A stretch of DNA of 44,225 bases from the NCBI GenBank assembly GCA_003168295.1, contig PMST01000138.1:11661-55885 (forward strand), given 5' to 3'. Of this stretch, positions 24,860 through 32,862 are shown one piece after another. Position 1 is the stretch's first letter, and every line of letters begins with the position of its first letter. The notes below the pieces were generated by a model. The model was not told the DNA's origin, did no database searches, and saw only the letters and a program-made list of their open reading frames with translations. The position numbers and the translations under genes are program-made. This DNA comes from Actinomycetota bacterium (GTDB lineage Bacteria > Actinomycetota > Actinomycetes > Streptosporangiales > Streptosporangiaceae).

Positions 24860-25358
24860 TAACCGCCGCGGAGCCGGCATCGCGGCACGTGATGAGCGCG
24901 GAAAACCTCGGGATACCAGCTTATTTAGGCAGGTCAGATGGCCTTCTGGGGACACTGTGGTCCGCAGGCGGCGATCATGCGCCAGGCCGCGCAAGCCTCT
25001 TCGGGAAGATGACTAATCTTGTTAAGGGAGGATAACTGATTCTGCGTCGTTAGGATTTCGACTACCTTGCCGCCTTTGCAGCGGCCAACGCAAAGTCTCG
25101 TACTTCGGCCGGCGTCCAGCGGGCTCGGCACCCGCATGAGCCGGTATGCGTTCCACGTCATACAAGTCGCGTCCACGATTTATCGTCTGCTGAGAACACA
25201 TCGTCGATACTTGCCGTGAGATCAGGGAAGCCCGTCAGTCCCTCTCGTATCCTTGCGTTTCGGCCCGTCGGGTGAACCACCGCCAAGCTGTGTCCCATCT
25301 ACCGTTCGCTAGTGACTGACTAGCCATGTTCTTTCCGCTCTGGTAACGACCCGGGAAC

Positions 25359-25856
25359 CTATTCAGCAAGGATTTCGCCGGCGGCTGGGCTGTCCCCCGG
25401 CCGGTCCCGCAGTTCCTGCCAGGTCTTGCCGCTGCGAATACTATCCGGCCGCTCGGCCACGATGTCTGATCCCGGGCGCGCGTCGGCATCGCGGACCTTC
25501 ACCAGAATCCAGCGTTCCTCGCCGGTCCGGGTCAGGGCAAAGCCGCCCGATAGTTTGCGGCCGTCCAGGATGAACGAGAGATGCCCCGGCTCATCCCGGA
25601 CGATATCGGCGGTGCCCTCGTCCCAGATGATGACGGCGCCGCTGCCCCGTCGGTGGTTCTCGTGAACGCCCTCGAACTCGCCCGCCGACATCGAGTGGTC
25701 CTCAACCGGGACGGCGAGCCGCCGGACCGCAGGGTCGAGCGATGGCCCCTTGGGTACCGCCCAGGAACGCAGGACGTCGCCCGATTGCAGGCGGAAATCG
25801 AAATGCAGCGTCGTCGCGTCGTGCAGTTGCACGACAAACCGAGGCAGGGTGACCAC
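25359..25856 (-). CDS. Stand-alone LigD-type 3'-phosphoesterase domain protein
   Basis: This 165-aa protein is homologous to the phosphoesterase module of bacterial NHEJ ligase D, here without polymerase or ligase domains. FVVQLHDATTLHFDFRLQSG and WAVPKGPSLDPAVRRLAVPV are diagnostic, followed by EDHSMSAGEFEG and VIIWDEGTADI. The His, His-x-Asp-x-Arg and EDH metal/phosphate ligands are kept. The Tyr expected four residues after EDH appears to be Ala, and the usual GxYGAG turn is HRRGSG. The start is GTG at 25856. Such stand-alone modules can process 3'-phosphate or ribonucleotide ends in Archaea and some bacteria (established). Activity here is uncertain because of the substitutions. Confidence 0.85.
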   Translation of the reverse strand: MVTLPRFVVQLHDATTLHFDFRLQSGDVLRSWAVPKGPSLDPAVRRLAVPVEDHSMSAGEFEGVHENHRRGSGAVIIWDEGTADIVRDEPGHLSFILDGRKLSGGFALTRTGEERWILVKVRDADARPGSDIVAERPDSIRSGKTWQELRDRPGDSPAAGEILAE

Positions 25857-25991
25857 ATCTCAGTATCGAGGCATTGCCTGCCCTCACCGGAACGGCACTG
25901 TCCGCCGGGCCCCGGCGCGGCGTACGCTCGAAGTACCGCCGCGAGCTCTGGCGGCCGTGAGCGCTACTCCGCACCAACTGGGGAGTTGATG

Positions 25992-26186
25992 ATGGGCATC
26001 TTTTCCTGGCTTTCGCGCTGGCGTGAGGACCCTTCGGAGCGGCACACCTTGGTGTTCCGGAACGACGAAGACGCCCCGGAGTTCGACGAGGTCAGGCGGG
26101 CAGCCGCGGCGGACGTCGCCGCGGTGGAGCAGGACGACAAGTTCTTCGGCCCCAACTCCCCCGCGAGCCAGGGCGACGGCATCTAA
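25992..26186 (+). CDS. Small acidic conserved-type protein
   Basis: This 64-aa protein begins MGIFSWLSRWREDPSERH and ends ADVAAVEQDDKFFGPNSPAS. It is strongly acidic in its second half and has no membrane segment. Short MGIF-starting proteins with an AAADVxxVEEDDK motif occur in other actinomycetes as far as I recall, but no function is known. The start is decided by GGGGAG 6 nt before the second of two adjacent ATGs (25989 and 25992). It sits alone between two minus-strand genes. Confidence 0.68.
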   Translation: MGIFSWLSRWREDPSERHTLVFRNDEDAPEFDEVRRAAAADVAAVEQDDKFFGPNSPASQGDGI

Positions 26187-26250
26187 CCGGCCCCGGCCCG
26201 TAACCGGACTCGCCGGTTCCGGCTGAGCGAGGCCGGCCGGCCTCATCGCG

Positions 26251-27288
26251 TCAGAGCTGGAAGCTGGTGCCGACCGCGTTCGGGATGAACGCGGCGGGGA
26301 ACCGGGCGGATATCGCGTGCTGGGCGCGCCAGCCCGTGCAGTGGGCGGGCACCAGCACGCCCGGGTTCAGGGCGGCCAGGTCGTCAAGGACGCGCGGGAT
26401 CAGCGGCTCGAACCCCGGGCCGGCCAGGTGAAACCCGCCGAGCAGCGCGTAGAGGGGCTGGCCGCCGGCCAGCCGCTGGGCGTAGCGGGCGATGTTGACC
26501 ACGCCCGCGTGACCGCAGCCGGTAATGACGACAAGGCCGCGGTCGCGGACGTTGATGATGAGCGCCTGGTCATCCAGGACCAGGGGATCGGGCCGCCAGC
26601 GGCCCTCGAGCCAGGCCTGCTGCGCCGGGAAGCCGGGCTCGTACCCGGTCGTACGCGCGACCTCACCGGTGACCAGCACGGACCGGCCGAACAAGAAGCT
26701 GGGCTGCTGCTCCTCGATGATGTCGAAGCCCGCCTCAGTCAGCGCGCGGCGGCTGGTGGTCGGGAGCTCCCGCGGCTCGCGTCCGGGCAGCTGCAGGCGA
26801 CGCCGCCGCCAGAAATGCGGGTGGATAAGCACCGGCATGTTCACCTGGCCGAGGACGCGGATCAGCCCGTCGATCCCGGTCGTGTGATCGAAGTGGCCGT
26901 GACTGCACACGATGGCCTCGATGGAGGACGGGTCGATGTCGAGCCGGCGCATGTTCTCCGTGACGCCGTCGGGGCTGGTGCCCGCGTCGAACAGGAACCG
27001 GTGCTCGGTCCCGGCCTTGGTCACCGTGACCAGCATCGAGAATCCGTGTTCCGCGATCAGCGCGTCGGGAACCTGCCCGCCCGTCATCACCGCCGCCGGC
27101 CGCCGCGGGCCGGCTCCGAGGGTGACCCGGCGCGCGGGGCCCTGATCGGCCATCAGGTTGTCGGTGAGGTTGTCCATCAGCGTGATCACCGTCACCGAAT
27201 CGACCGGTTCCAGGTCGATCTCGATCGCGGGCGTCACGTCATGCCGCACGGTGGCGGCCGGCCGGGCCGGGCTGTCATCTAGGCACAC
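26251..27288 (-). CDS. Metallo-beta-lactamase-fold hydrolase (dihydropterin-synthase-like group)
   Basis: This 345-aa protein has the MBL metal motif SHGHFDHTTG (His130, His132, Asp134, His135) and a later His in TGCGHAGVVNI. This GCxH[AS]G variant is typical of the group annotated as 7,8-dihydropterin-6-methyl-4-(beta-D-ribofuranosyl)-aminobenzene 5'-phosphate synthase-like. A further ligand is in LLGGFHLAG. The early TVITLMDNLTDNLM segment is also typical. The GTG at 27288 is supported by TACGAT 6 nt upstream without a Shine-Dalgarno sequence, so it is probably leaderless. The real substrate is unknown; the pterin assignment for bacterial members is rarely tested. Confidence 0.85.
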   Translation of the reverse strand: MCLDDSPARPAATVRHDVTPAIEIDLEPVDSVTVITLMDNLTDNLMADQGPARRVTLGAGPRRPAAVMTGGQVPDALIAEHGFSMLVTVTKAGTEHRFLFDAGTSPDGVTENMRRLDIDPSSIEAIVCSHGHFDHTTGIDGLIRVLGQVNMPVLIHPHFWRRRRLQLPGREPRELPTTSRRALTEAGFDIIEEQQPSFLFGRSVLVTGEVARTTGYEPGFPAQQAWLEGRWRPDPLVLDDQALIINVRDRGLVVITGCGHAGVVNIARYAQRLAGGQPLYALLGGFHLAGPGFEPLIPRVLDDLAALNPGVLVPAHCTGWRAQHAISARFPAAFIPNAVGTSFQL

Positions 27289-27294
27289 GCGGCC

Positions 27295-27300
27295 ATCGTA
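27295..27300 (-). promoter_or_regulatory. TACGAT -10-like box before the MBL-fold gene
   Basis: On the minus strand TACGAT ends 6 nt before the GTG at 27288, with no ribosome binding site. It fits the leaderless pattern seen at other starts in the window. Confidence 0.45.
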
Positions 27301-27322
27301 GGGCCAGCGAGCAGACCAGTCC

Positions 27323-27694
27323 CTAGGGCGGGGGCATCCGCCTCGTCAGCCTGGCCATGATCGCCTGAGCCACCGTTTCCGGGTCGGCGCAGCCGACGAT
27401 CCACTCGTCGTAAGAGGATCCCTCGAGTACTACCCGCAATCCCCTGGGCGTGCCCGGGTGCACGACGGCGAATGTCTTCCTGCCATTGCTCCACACGGTG
27501 CCGACCTCGATCGAGTCGGGAATTCTCGTGCCTAGCTTGATGCCGCCATCGGCCGGGCCGTGGGCGTCCTCGACCACCTCGATGCTCCGCAGCGCCGACA
27601 GCGGCACCCGGAAGTCACCGTGGACCCCGCCGATCTTCTCCGCCACCGACAGGCGCAGCACCAAGTCGCCGCCCACTACCTGCAGCTCTGCCAT
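27323..27694 (-). CDS. Conserved hypothetical protein, beta-rich
   Basis: This 123-aa protein starts MAELQVVGGDLVLRLSVAEK and has RVPLSALRSIEVVEDAHGPA, then GIKLGTRIPDSIEVGTVW, GRKTFAVVHPGTPRGLRVVL and a closing helix DPETVAQAIMARL. The alternating strands and final helix resemble a PH-like small domain common in actinobacterial hypotheticals (structural inference). GAGG lies upstream of the ATG. It is in line with, and 34 bp upstream of, the MBL-fold gene, so the two may be expressed together. Function unknown. Confidence 0.75.
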   Translation of the reverse strand: MAELQVVGGDLVLRLSVAEKIGGVHGDFRVPLSALRSIEVVEDAHGPADGGIKLGTRIPDSIEVGTVWSNGRKTFAVVHPGTPRGLRVVLEGSSYDEWIVGCADPETVAQAIMARLTRRMPPP

Positions 27695-27733
27695 CCAGAC
27701 CTCATCGTCCCTGCTGCTCAGTCCTCTACCCGC

Positions 27734-27770
27734 CAGCTTATTGAGCTGTCAGCAGCTTATTCGGCTGTCA
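27734..27770. repeat. Two near-identical 18-bp direct repeats
   Basis: CAGCTTATTGAGCTGTCA (27734-27751) recurs with two mismatches at 27753-27770, a 19-bp pitch. It lies in the 283-bp gap between the hypothetical gene and the secreted protein gene. CAGTGGCCT also recurs at about 27771 and 27943, and a GGCCTGATT...CGTTGG pair at about 27826 and 27950. Regulatory repeats or a small duplication are both possible. Confidence 0.5.
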
Positions 27771-27977
27771 CAGTGGCCTATGGACCTTGAGGCATTCGAA
27801 CTGGTGCTGCTGCGTCCGCACCCGGCCTGATTGTCGTTGGGCGGTAGTCCGAAAGTTACGAAGCTGTGACCGGTTAAGGGTGGCCTGACGAGTCGCCGAG
27901 CAGTCTTTAACCAGGGGCGCATATTAACGGCGCCGCGCGTGACAGTGGCCTGATTTCGTCGTTGGTGGGGAGAGCAC

Positions 27978-29141
27978 ATGCCGAGCAGCTGTCTAGACCG
28001 AAACGCTTCCGCGCATCATCTCGGATCGCCGCAAGCCGGGCGTGCCCTTCGCCGGGCCGGGACCGTGATCACCGCGGCTCTTGCCCTCACACTCACCAGC
28101 GTCGTGTCCTCCTCCGCCCTGGCCGCTCCCGCACCGGCGACCGCGCATCCGGCCGCTCCGGCCTGGGACATCGTCAAGCAGGTTCACAACGGGCCGTTCG
28201 GCGGCTTCACCACGGTCATCGCGGTCGGCCGGAACGGCGGGTGGGCCTTCAACCAGGGCCCGGTGCCCACCGCCTGGCGGCGCAGCGGATCGACCTGGAC
28301 GCAGGTGCGGTTCCCCGGCCAAGCCAACGAGGTGGTGGTCGCCGCCGGGGCCACATCGCCGACCGACGTCTGGGCGTTCACCGCCGGAGGAGCGCAGTCG
28401 CAGGCGCTGCGGTGGAACGGCCGCACCTGGACCGTGCAGCGATCCTTCGCCCAGCAGATCGGCGGGGCCGCGGTCATCAGCAGCAGCGACATCTGGGTCT
28501 TCGGCCAGCCGTACTTCCCCGGCACCGGTCTCGGCGCCTGGCACTACAACGGCCGCACCTGGTCCCGCGTGGCCTCCGGCCGTGGCCTGCAAGGCGGCAG
28601 CGCGCTGGCGGCGAACAACATCTGGGCCGTTGACGGCTCGGACATCGCCCACTGGAACGGATCCGGCTGGTCCCGCACCTCGGTGTCGCACCTGCTGCCC
28701 CCCAAGACCGAACTCAACGGCCCGCTGCTCACCGGCATCTTCGCGGAGTCCGCGCACAGCGTCTACGCCATCGGCAACGGCGGTCTCGAGGATGAAGGCG
28801 GCCCGCTGGTCATCCTGCACTGGAACGGTCACCAGTGGTCCAAGGTGGCCGAAGGCAACTTCGGATTCGGCACCCAGCCGCTTCAGCAGGCCAGTTCGGA
28901 CGGTCATGGCGGCCTGTGGCTCCCCATGCCGGGCGTGGACGGCCAGAAGTCCTACCTGCTGCACTACGCTCCCGGTCACCCGCTGGCTGAGGCGTCGCTG
29001 CCGCACGGGCCGAGCGGGATCAGCATCGAGGCGGTGGCACTGATCCCCGGCACCACCGACCTGCTCGCCGGAGGGGACACCCACGCCGCCGACAAGCCCG
29101 GCACCAACGTCGTCGCGGTCCTTTTGCAGTACGGCAGCTGA
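27978..29141 (+). CDS. Secreted protein with beta-propeller-like repeats
   Basis: This 387-aa protein has a Sec-type signal: basic RALRRAGT, hydrophobic VITAALALTLTSVVSSSALA, and probable cleavage after ALA near residue 49. The mature part contains repeats of the type DVWAFTAGG...LRWNGRTWTVQ, DIWVFGQ...WHYNGRTWSRV, NIWAVDGSDIAHWNGSGWSR and VILHWNGHQWSKV. These tryptophan-rich blades resemble Kelch/propeller-like extracellular proteins of actinomycetes. No catalytic motif is visible. The ATG has GGGGAG 6 nt upstream. It stands alone with a long upstream region that includes direct repeats. An extracellular binding role is plausible but unproven. Confidence 0.8.
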   Translation: MPSSCLDRNASAHHLGSPQAGRALRRAGTVITAALALTLTSVVSSSALAAPAPATAHPAAPAWDIVKQVHNGPFGGFTTVIAVGRNGGWAFNQGPVPTAWRRSGSTWTQVRFPGQANEVVVAAGATSPTDVWAFTAGGAQSQALRWNGRTWTVQRSFAQQIGGAAVISSSDIWVFGQPYFPGTGLGAWHYNGRTWSRVASGRGLQGGSALAANNIWAVDGSDIAHWNGSGWSRTSVSHLLPPKTELNGPLLTGIFAESAHSVYAIGNGGLEDEGGPLVILHWNGHQWSKVAEGNFGFGTQPLQQASSDGHGGLWLPMPGVDGQKSYLLHYAPGHPLAEASLPHGPSGISIEAVALIPGTTDLLAGGDTHAADKPGTNVVAVLLQYGS

Positions 29142-29158
29142 GCCGCTAGCGTGCCAGC

Positions 29159-29875
29159 ATGGCAGCGGACGGGCAGCGGCACGTAATCGCGATCGGCGGT
29201 CGCATGCTCGTATCCGACGGCCAGGTGCCCCCGCATATGGACTACGCCCTGCGGCTGACCGGACGGCCCGACCCGCGGATCTGCCTGCTGAATACGGCGG
29301 GCGGCGACGACCCGCGGTGGGCACTGCAGATGTACGACCGGTTCGCCGGGTACCCGGCCCGGCTCGGCCACCTGGCCTTGTTCCCCATGCCCAACGTCGC
29401 GGACCCCGAGGACCTGCTGCTGTCGCAGGACGTGATCTTCGTCGGAGGCGGCAGCGTGGCGAACATGCTGGCCGTCTGGCGGGTGCACGGGCTCGACGTG
29501 ATCATGCGCAAGGCCTGGCAGGCGGGCATTGTCCTGGCTGGTTCGAGCGCCGGGGGAATCTGCTGGTTCGAGGGAGGGACGACGGACTCGTTCGGGCGCG
29601 AGCTGCGAGCGTTCACGGACGGGCTCGGGCTGCTGGCCGGCAGCTACTGCCCGCACTATGACTCCGAACCGCGCCGCAGGCCGCTCTACCATCAGCTGAT
29701 CGCCGACGGCACGCTGGCCGCCGGCATCGCCTGCGACGACGGCGCGGCGGCGCACTTCACCGACGACACGCTCACCGAACTGATCGCCGACCGGCCTGGG
29801 GCGAGCGCGTTCCGGGTCGATCCGGGCGGCACCGAGACCCGGCTCGCCACCCGGTTCCTGGGCGAGGGCAGCTGA
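29159..29875 (+). CDS. Peptidase E-like serine peptidase (family S51)
   Basis: This 238-aa protein has the S51 nucleophile elbow AGSSAGG with Ser130 and the catalytic His166 in YCPHYDSE, as in Salmonella peptidase E and cyanophycinases. The GGGSVANMLAVW segment near residue 96 is also conserved. It is probably a cytoplasmic alpha-aspartyl dipeptidase or a related enzyme. The ATG at 29159 has no Shine-Dalgarno sequence; TAGCGT at 29147-29152 lies 6 nt before it and overlaps the end of the upstream gene region. It is therefore likely transcribed separately from the secreted protein gene 17 bp upstream. Confidence 0.87.
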   Translation: MAADGQRHVIAIGGRMLVSDGQVPPHMDYALRLTGRPDPRICLLNTAGGDDPRWALQMYDRFAGYPARLGHLALFPMPNVADPEDLLLSQDVIFVGGGSVANMLAVWRVHGLDVIMRKAWQAGIVLAGSSAGGICWFEGGTTDSFGRELRAFTDGLGLLAGSYCPHYDSEPRRRPLYHQLIADGTLAAGIACDDGAAAHFTDDTLTELIADRPGASAFRVDPGGTETRLATRFLGEGS

Positions 29876-29902
29876 GGTCGGCGGCTCCAGCGAGGGACGT
29901 TC

Positions 29903-29937
29903 TCTATCCAGGGGTGGAGGGATAGATCTACCCCTGG
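29903..29937. promoter_or_regulatory. Nested inverted repeats before the ABC transporter/two-component operon
   Basis: TCTATCC (29903-29909) pairs with GGATAGA (29920-29926), and CCAGGGGT (29908-29915) pairs with ACCCCTGG (29930-29937). Both are perfect. They lie 40-74 bp before the ATPase start. A NarL-type response regulator encoded four genes downstream is the likely ligand (inference). Confidence 0.5.
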
Positions 29938-29976
29938 CCTGACGCGCTGGCGGGACGCGGGCGGCACGATCGGGAT

Positions 29977-30951
29977 ATGAGCGAACCAGATGTAGTGAGC
30001 GTGCGAGGTCTGCGCAAGTCGTACCGGGCCAGGGTGGTGGTGGACGGGCTTGACCTTGACGTTCCCGCCGGTGAGATCGTCGGCCTGATCGGCGCCAACG
30101 GCGCCGGCAAGACCACGACCGTCGAGTGCGTCCAGGGACTGCGCCGGCCTGATGCCGGTACCCTGCGGGTACTCGGCTATGACCCGGTAACGCAGGCCGG
30201 GCAGTTGCGGCCGCTGGTGGGCAGCCAGCTTCAGGATTCGGCGCTGCCCGACCGGCTGCGGGTCGCCGAGGCGATCGACCTGTTCAGCACGGCGCGAGCC
30301 CGGGCCGGCGGCGAGCTGCTCGAGCAGTTCGGGCTGGCCGCGCGGCGCCGGTCGGTGTTCTCCTCCCTGAGCGGCGGTGAGCGCCAGCGGCTGTTCCTCA
30401 TCCTGGCCCTGCTCAACCGGCCGCGGCTGGTGATCCTCGACGAGCTGACCCAGGGCCTGGACCCGGCCGCGCGGCGGAACGTATGGGCCGCCGTCCGTCA
30501 GCTGAACGACGAAGGCACCACGGTGCTGCTCGTGACCCACGAAATGGATGAGGCCGAGGCGCTCTGCGGCCAGGTGGCCGTGATGCGGTCGGGGCGGGTC
30601 GTCGACGCGGGGGCGCCGGCGGACCTGGTGGAACGGCACGCGAGCACGGCGACGATCCGCTTCAGCATGCCGGATCCGCCCGCGGGGTTGCTGGACCTCC
30701 TCCGCCGCCTCGACGGCGTGCGGCAGGTGGAACGGTCCGGGGCGCTGGTCACGGTGCGCGGCCACCGGCGCATCATCGCGTACGTCGGCGCCGCGCTGGT
30801 GCGCTGGGAGCCGGTACCCACCGACCTGAGCGTCCACGTCCCCAGCCTTGAGGACGCCCTGCTCGGCCTGCTCAACGGCGAGACCGGCGAGCACGGCGAG
30901 CCTGTTGCCTGCACACCCGCAGATAAGGAACTGGCCGGAGGACGACGATGA
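29977..30951 (+). CDS. ABC-2 transporter ATP-binding protein (DrrA-like)
   Basis: This 324-aa ATPase has Walker A GANGAGKT at 39-46, the ABC signature LSGGERQR, Walker B LVILDEL followed by TQGLDP, and the switch His in VTHEMDEAE. The signature Pro of DEPT is Leu here (DELT). A C-terminal domain after residue 220 resembles the DrrA accessory domain. It energises drug, lipid or peptide export with the adjacent permease, whose start overlaps its stop by 4 bp. The start ATG has only a weak CACGAT box 6 nt upstream and no clear ribosome binding site. Confidence 0.9.
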   Translation: MSEPDVVSVRGLRKSYRARVVVDGLDLDVPAGEIVGLIGANGAGKTTTVECVQGLRRPDAGTLRVLGYDPVTQAGQLRPLVGSQLQDSALPDRLRVAEAIDLFSTARARAGGELLEQFGLAARRRSVFSSLSGGERQRLFLILALLNRPRLVILDELTQGLDPAARRNVWAAVRQLNDEGTTVLLVTHEMDEAEALCGQVAVMRSGRVVDAGAPADLVERHASTATIRFSMPDPPAGLLDLLRRLDGVRQVERSGALVTVRGHRRIIAYVGAALVRWEPVPTDLSVHVPSLEDALLGLLNGETGEHGEPVACTPADKELAGGRR

Positions 30952-31685
30952 GCACCGCAGTAGGACGGCTCGTCCGGGCCGAACTCGCCCTGATGACACG
31001 CGATCCGCTCGTGCTGACGTTCGTCTTCGCGTTCCCTATCGTGACCATGCTGATCATCGGCGGTGCGTTCGGCACCACGCCGGACCAGGCGTTCGATGGC
31101 GTCAACCCCGCACACTGGTACGTGGCGTCCTACCTCACCGTGGTGATCGCCGCGACGGGCCTGGTGATGCTGCCGGTCCACCTGGCGTCCTACCGTGAGC
31201 GCGGGGTGCTGCGCCGCTTCGCCGCGGCCGGCTTCCCGCGCTGGTCGTTCGCGATCGCGCAGCTCATCGTCGGGCTGATGACGACCGCGGTGGCCTGCGC
31301 GCTGCTGCTGGCCGTCGCCGCGCCGGTGTACGGCCTACCTGCCGTGCACGACGGATGGCGGGTAGCGGTCGCGCTGCCGCTTGGTGCCATCGCCTTCGTG
31401 AGCATCGGCGTACTGCTCGGCTCCCTGCTGCCTTCCGCCCGGGCGGCTCAGGCCGTCGGCCTGCTGATCTTCTTCCCGTCCTTCCTGCTCGGCGCCGGCG
31501 GTCCGCCGCCGCACGTGATGGGGTCGGTGGTCAGGCAGGTCGCGGGACCGCTGCCGCTGACGCTGCTGACCAACGCGGTGCGCGCACCCTGGCTGGGCCT
31601 AGGGCCTGCCACCGGGTCGCTGATCGGGGTAGCGGTGCTGGCGGTGGCGGCCACGGCGGTCGCGGCCTACCGTACGGCCCTGTGA
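30948..31685 (+). CDS. ABC-2 type transporter permease
   Basis: This 245-aa membrane protein has six hydrophobic segments: VLTFVFAFPIVTMLIIGGAF, YLTVVIAATGLVMLPVHLA, IAQLIVGLMTTAVACALLLA, VALPLGAIAFVSIGVLLGSL, AVGLLIFFPSFLLGAGG and a final one. The cytoplasmic SYRERGVLRRFAAAGFPRW loop, which contacts the ATPase, is typical of ABC-2 permeases. It is translationally coupled to the ATPase gene. The gap to the kinase gene is 25 bp. The substrate is unknown. Confidence 0.88.
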   Translation: MSTAVGRLVRAELALMTRDPLVLTFVFAFPIVTMLIIGGAFGTTPDQAFDGVNPAHWYVASYLTVVIAATGLVMLPVHLASYRERGVLRRFAAAGFPRWSFAIAQLIVGLMTTAVACALLLAVAAPVYGLPAVHDGWRVAVALPLGAIAFVSIGVLLGSLLPSARAAQAVGLLIFFPSFLLGAGGPPPHVMGSVVRQVAGPLPLTLLTNAVRAPWLGLGPATGSLIGVAVLAVAATAVAAYRTAL

Positions 31686-31697
31686 CGCGGCCGGTCA

Positions 31698-31703
31698 TAG
31701 AAT
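31698..31703 (+). promoter_or_regulatory. TAGAAT -10-like box inside the operon, before the kinase gene
   Basis: TAGAAT ends 7 nt before the ATG at 31711, and no Shine-Dalgarno sequence is present. The kinase and regulator may therefore have their own leaderless promoter in addition to read-through from the ABC genes. Confidence 0.4.
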
Positions 31704-31710
31704 CCGCAGC

Positions 31711-32862
31711 ATGACCGACGATCTGGATCCGGCCGGATTCGCGGAGTACCTGGCCGGCCGGGTCAAATGGATCGCCGTCGCCGCCTTCGCCGCGGTCATC
31801 ACGGCCGGGGCGCTCCGGTTCACGCCCGTGCACCCGAGCCCGCTGGTCGCCGCGGCCGGGGCGGTGACCGCCGTCGGCGCGGCCACCCTGCTCGTGCTGC
31901 GAGGCCGGCCCGCGTTGCTGTACGCCGCGGTGGCGACCGCGGGGATCGCCGTCCTCGCCGACGGCGAGTCGAATAACATCGCCTGGTTCGCGGTGTGCCT
32001 GCTCGCGGGCGCGTGCGTGCTGGCCGGCCGCCGCCGCGAGGGCCTGGCCTTCTGGGCCGGCACGATGATCTTGTTCACGGTCGAATGGCTCTGGGTTCCC
32101 GACCCAGGCTGGGGTGCGTGGCTGGCCGGGGTCACCCTCACCAGCGGGTTCAGCCTGCTGATCAGGCATGACAGGCACCTGCTCGCGCAGCTGCGGCAGG
32201 CTCAGGCCGGCCTGGCCGAGCAGGCGAGAACGCAGGAGCGCAACCACATCGCCCGGGAACTGCACGACATCATCGGCCACACCCTGACGGTCAGCTTGCT
32301 GCACGTCCAGAGCGCACGGCTGGCGGTCGAGCACGATCCATCCGACGCCGCACGCGCCTTGGCCGAGGCCGAACGGCTCGGCCGGGAGTGCCTGGCCGAG
32401 GTTCGGATGACGGTGGGCATGCTCCGCCAGGACGGCGATCGCCAGGATGCCGGCATCGCGCCGTTGCCGGGGATGGACAGCCTGCCCGCGCTGGTCGGGC
32501 GTTTCCGGTCCGCGGGCGCCGATGTCACCCTCACCGTCGAGGGTGATGCCGGCGGGCTGCCCGCCACCACCGGCCTGGCCGTGTACCGCATCATGCAGGA
32601 GGTCTTGACGAACGCGGTCAAGCACGCGCCAGGCACGCCGACCACGATCCGGCTGGCCATCGGCGGCGGCACCGTGACGCTGACCGCGGACAGCGCGGCC
32701 GAACCGGGCACCGGAACCGGGCTCGGCCTGATCAGCATGCGGGAGCGCGCGGAGTCGGTGGGCGGCAGCTGCGCAGCCGGCCCGGGCGGCCACGGCTGGC
32801 TGGTGCGGGCGACGCTTCCGCTCGGCGCGGGCCTGCGGGCCGCGAAGGGCGGCGCGTCATGA
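31711..32862 (+). CDS. Sensor histidine kinase, HisKA_3/DesK type
   Basis: This 383-aa protein has four to five membrane segments in residues 18-152, then a short coiled linker. The dimerisation/phosphoacceptor motif RNHIARELHDIIGHT carries His185. The ATP-binding domain contains VLTNAVKHAPGT (N box) and GTGTGLGLISMRERAESVGG (G box). There is no periplasmic sensor domain, so it is an intramembrane-sensing type, as in DesK/LiaS kinases that monitor membrane state or antibiotics (family knowledge). Its stop overlaps the response regulator start by 4 bp. It probably controls the adjacent ABC exporter. Confidence 0.9.
   Translation: MTDDLDPAGFAEYLAGRVKWIAVAAFAAVITAGALRFTPVHPSPLVAAAGAVTAVGAATLLVLRGRPALLYAAVATAGIAVLADGESNNIAWFAVCLLAGACVLAGRRREGLAFWAGTMILFTVEWLWVPDPGWGAWLAGVTLTSGFSLLIRHDRHLLAQLRQAQAGLAEQARTQERNHIARELHDIIGHTLTVSLLHVQSARLAVEHDPSDAARALAEAERLGRECLAEVRMTVGMLRQDGDRQDAGIAPLPGMDSLPALVGRFRSAGADVTLTVEGDAGGLPATTGLAVYRIMQEVLTNAVKHAPGTPTTIRLAIGGGTVTLTADSAAEPGTGTGLGLISMRERAESVGGSCAAGPGGHGWLVRATLPLGAGLRAAKGGAS

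Larger units (their letters stand above)
24382..25358. other. About 1 kb without a convincing gene, lower GC than the surroundings
   Basis: The short open frames here (67-97 codons, both strands) have no recognisable family, good ribosome binding site or actinobacterial codon pattern, and I do not call them. The most protein-like is 24934-25176 on the minus strand, Cys-containing (CVGRCKGG, AACGPQCPQ), but it has no other support. The region contains three hairpins: 24571-24590, 24838-24859 and 25308-25324. It may hold decayed genes, a structured RNA or Lsr2-bound DNA. I recognised no tRNA. Confidence 0.5.

Noticed and set aside
27993..29324. A 443-codon minus-strand frame opposite the secreted protein and peptidase E genes
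   Set aside because: The opposite strand encodes clear protein families, and the translation here shows no domain.
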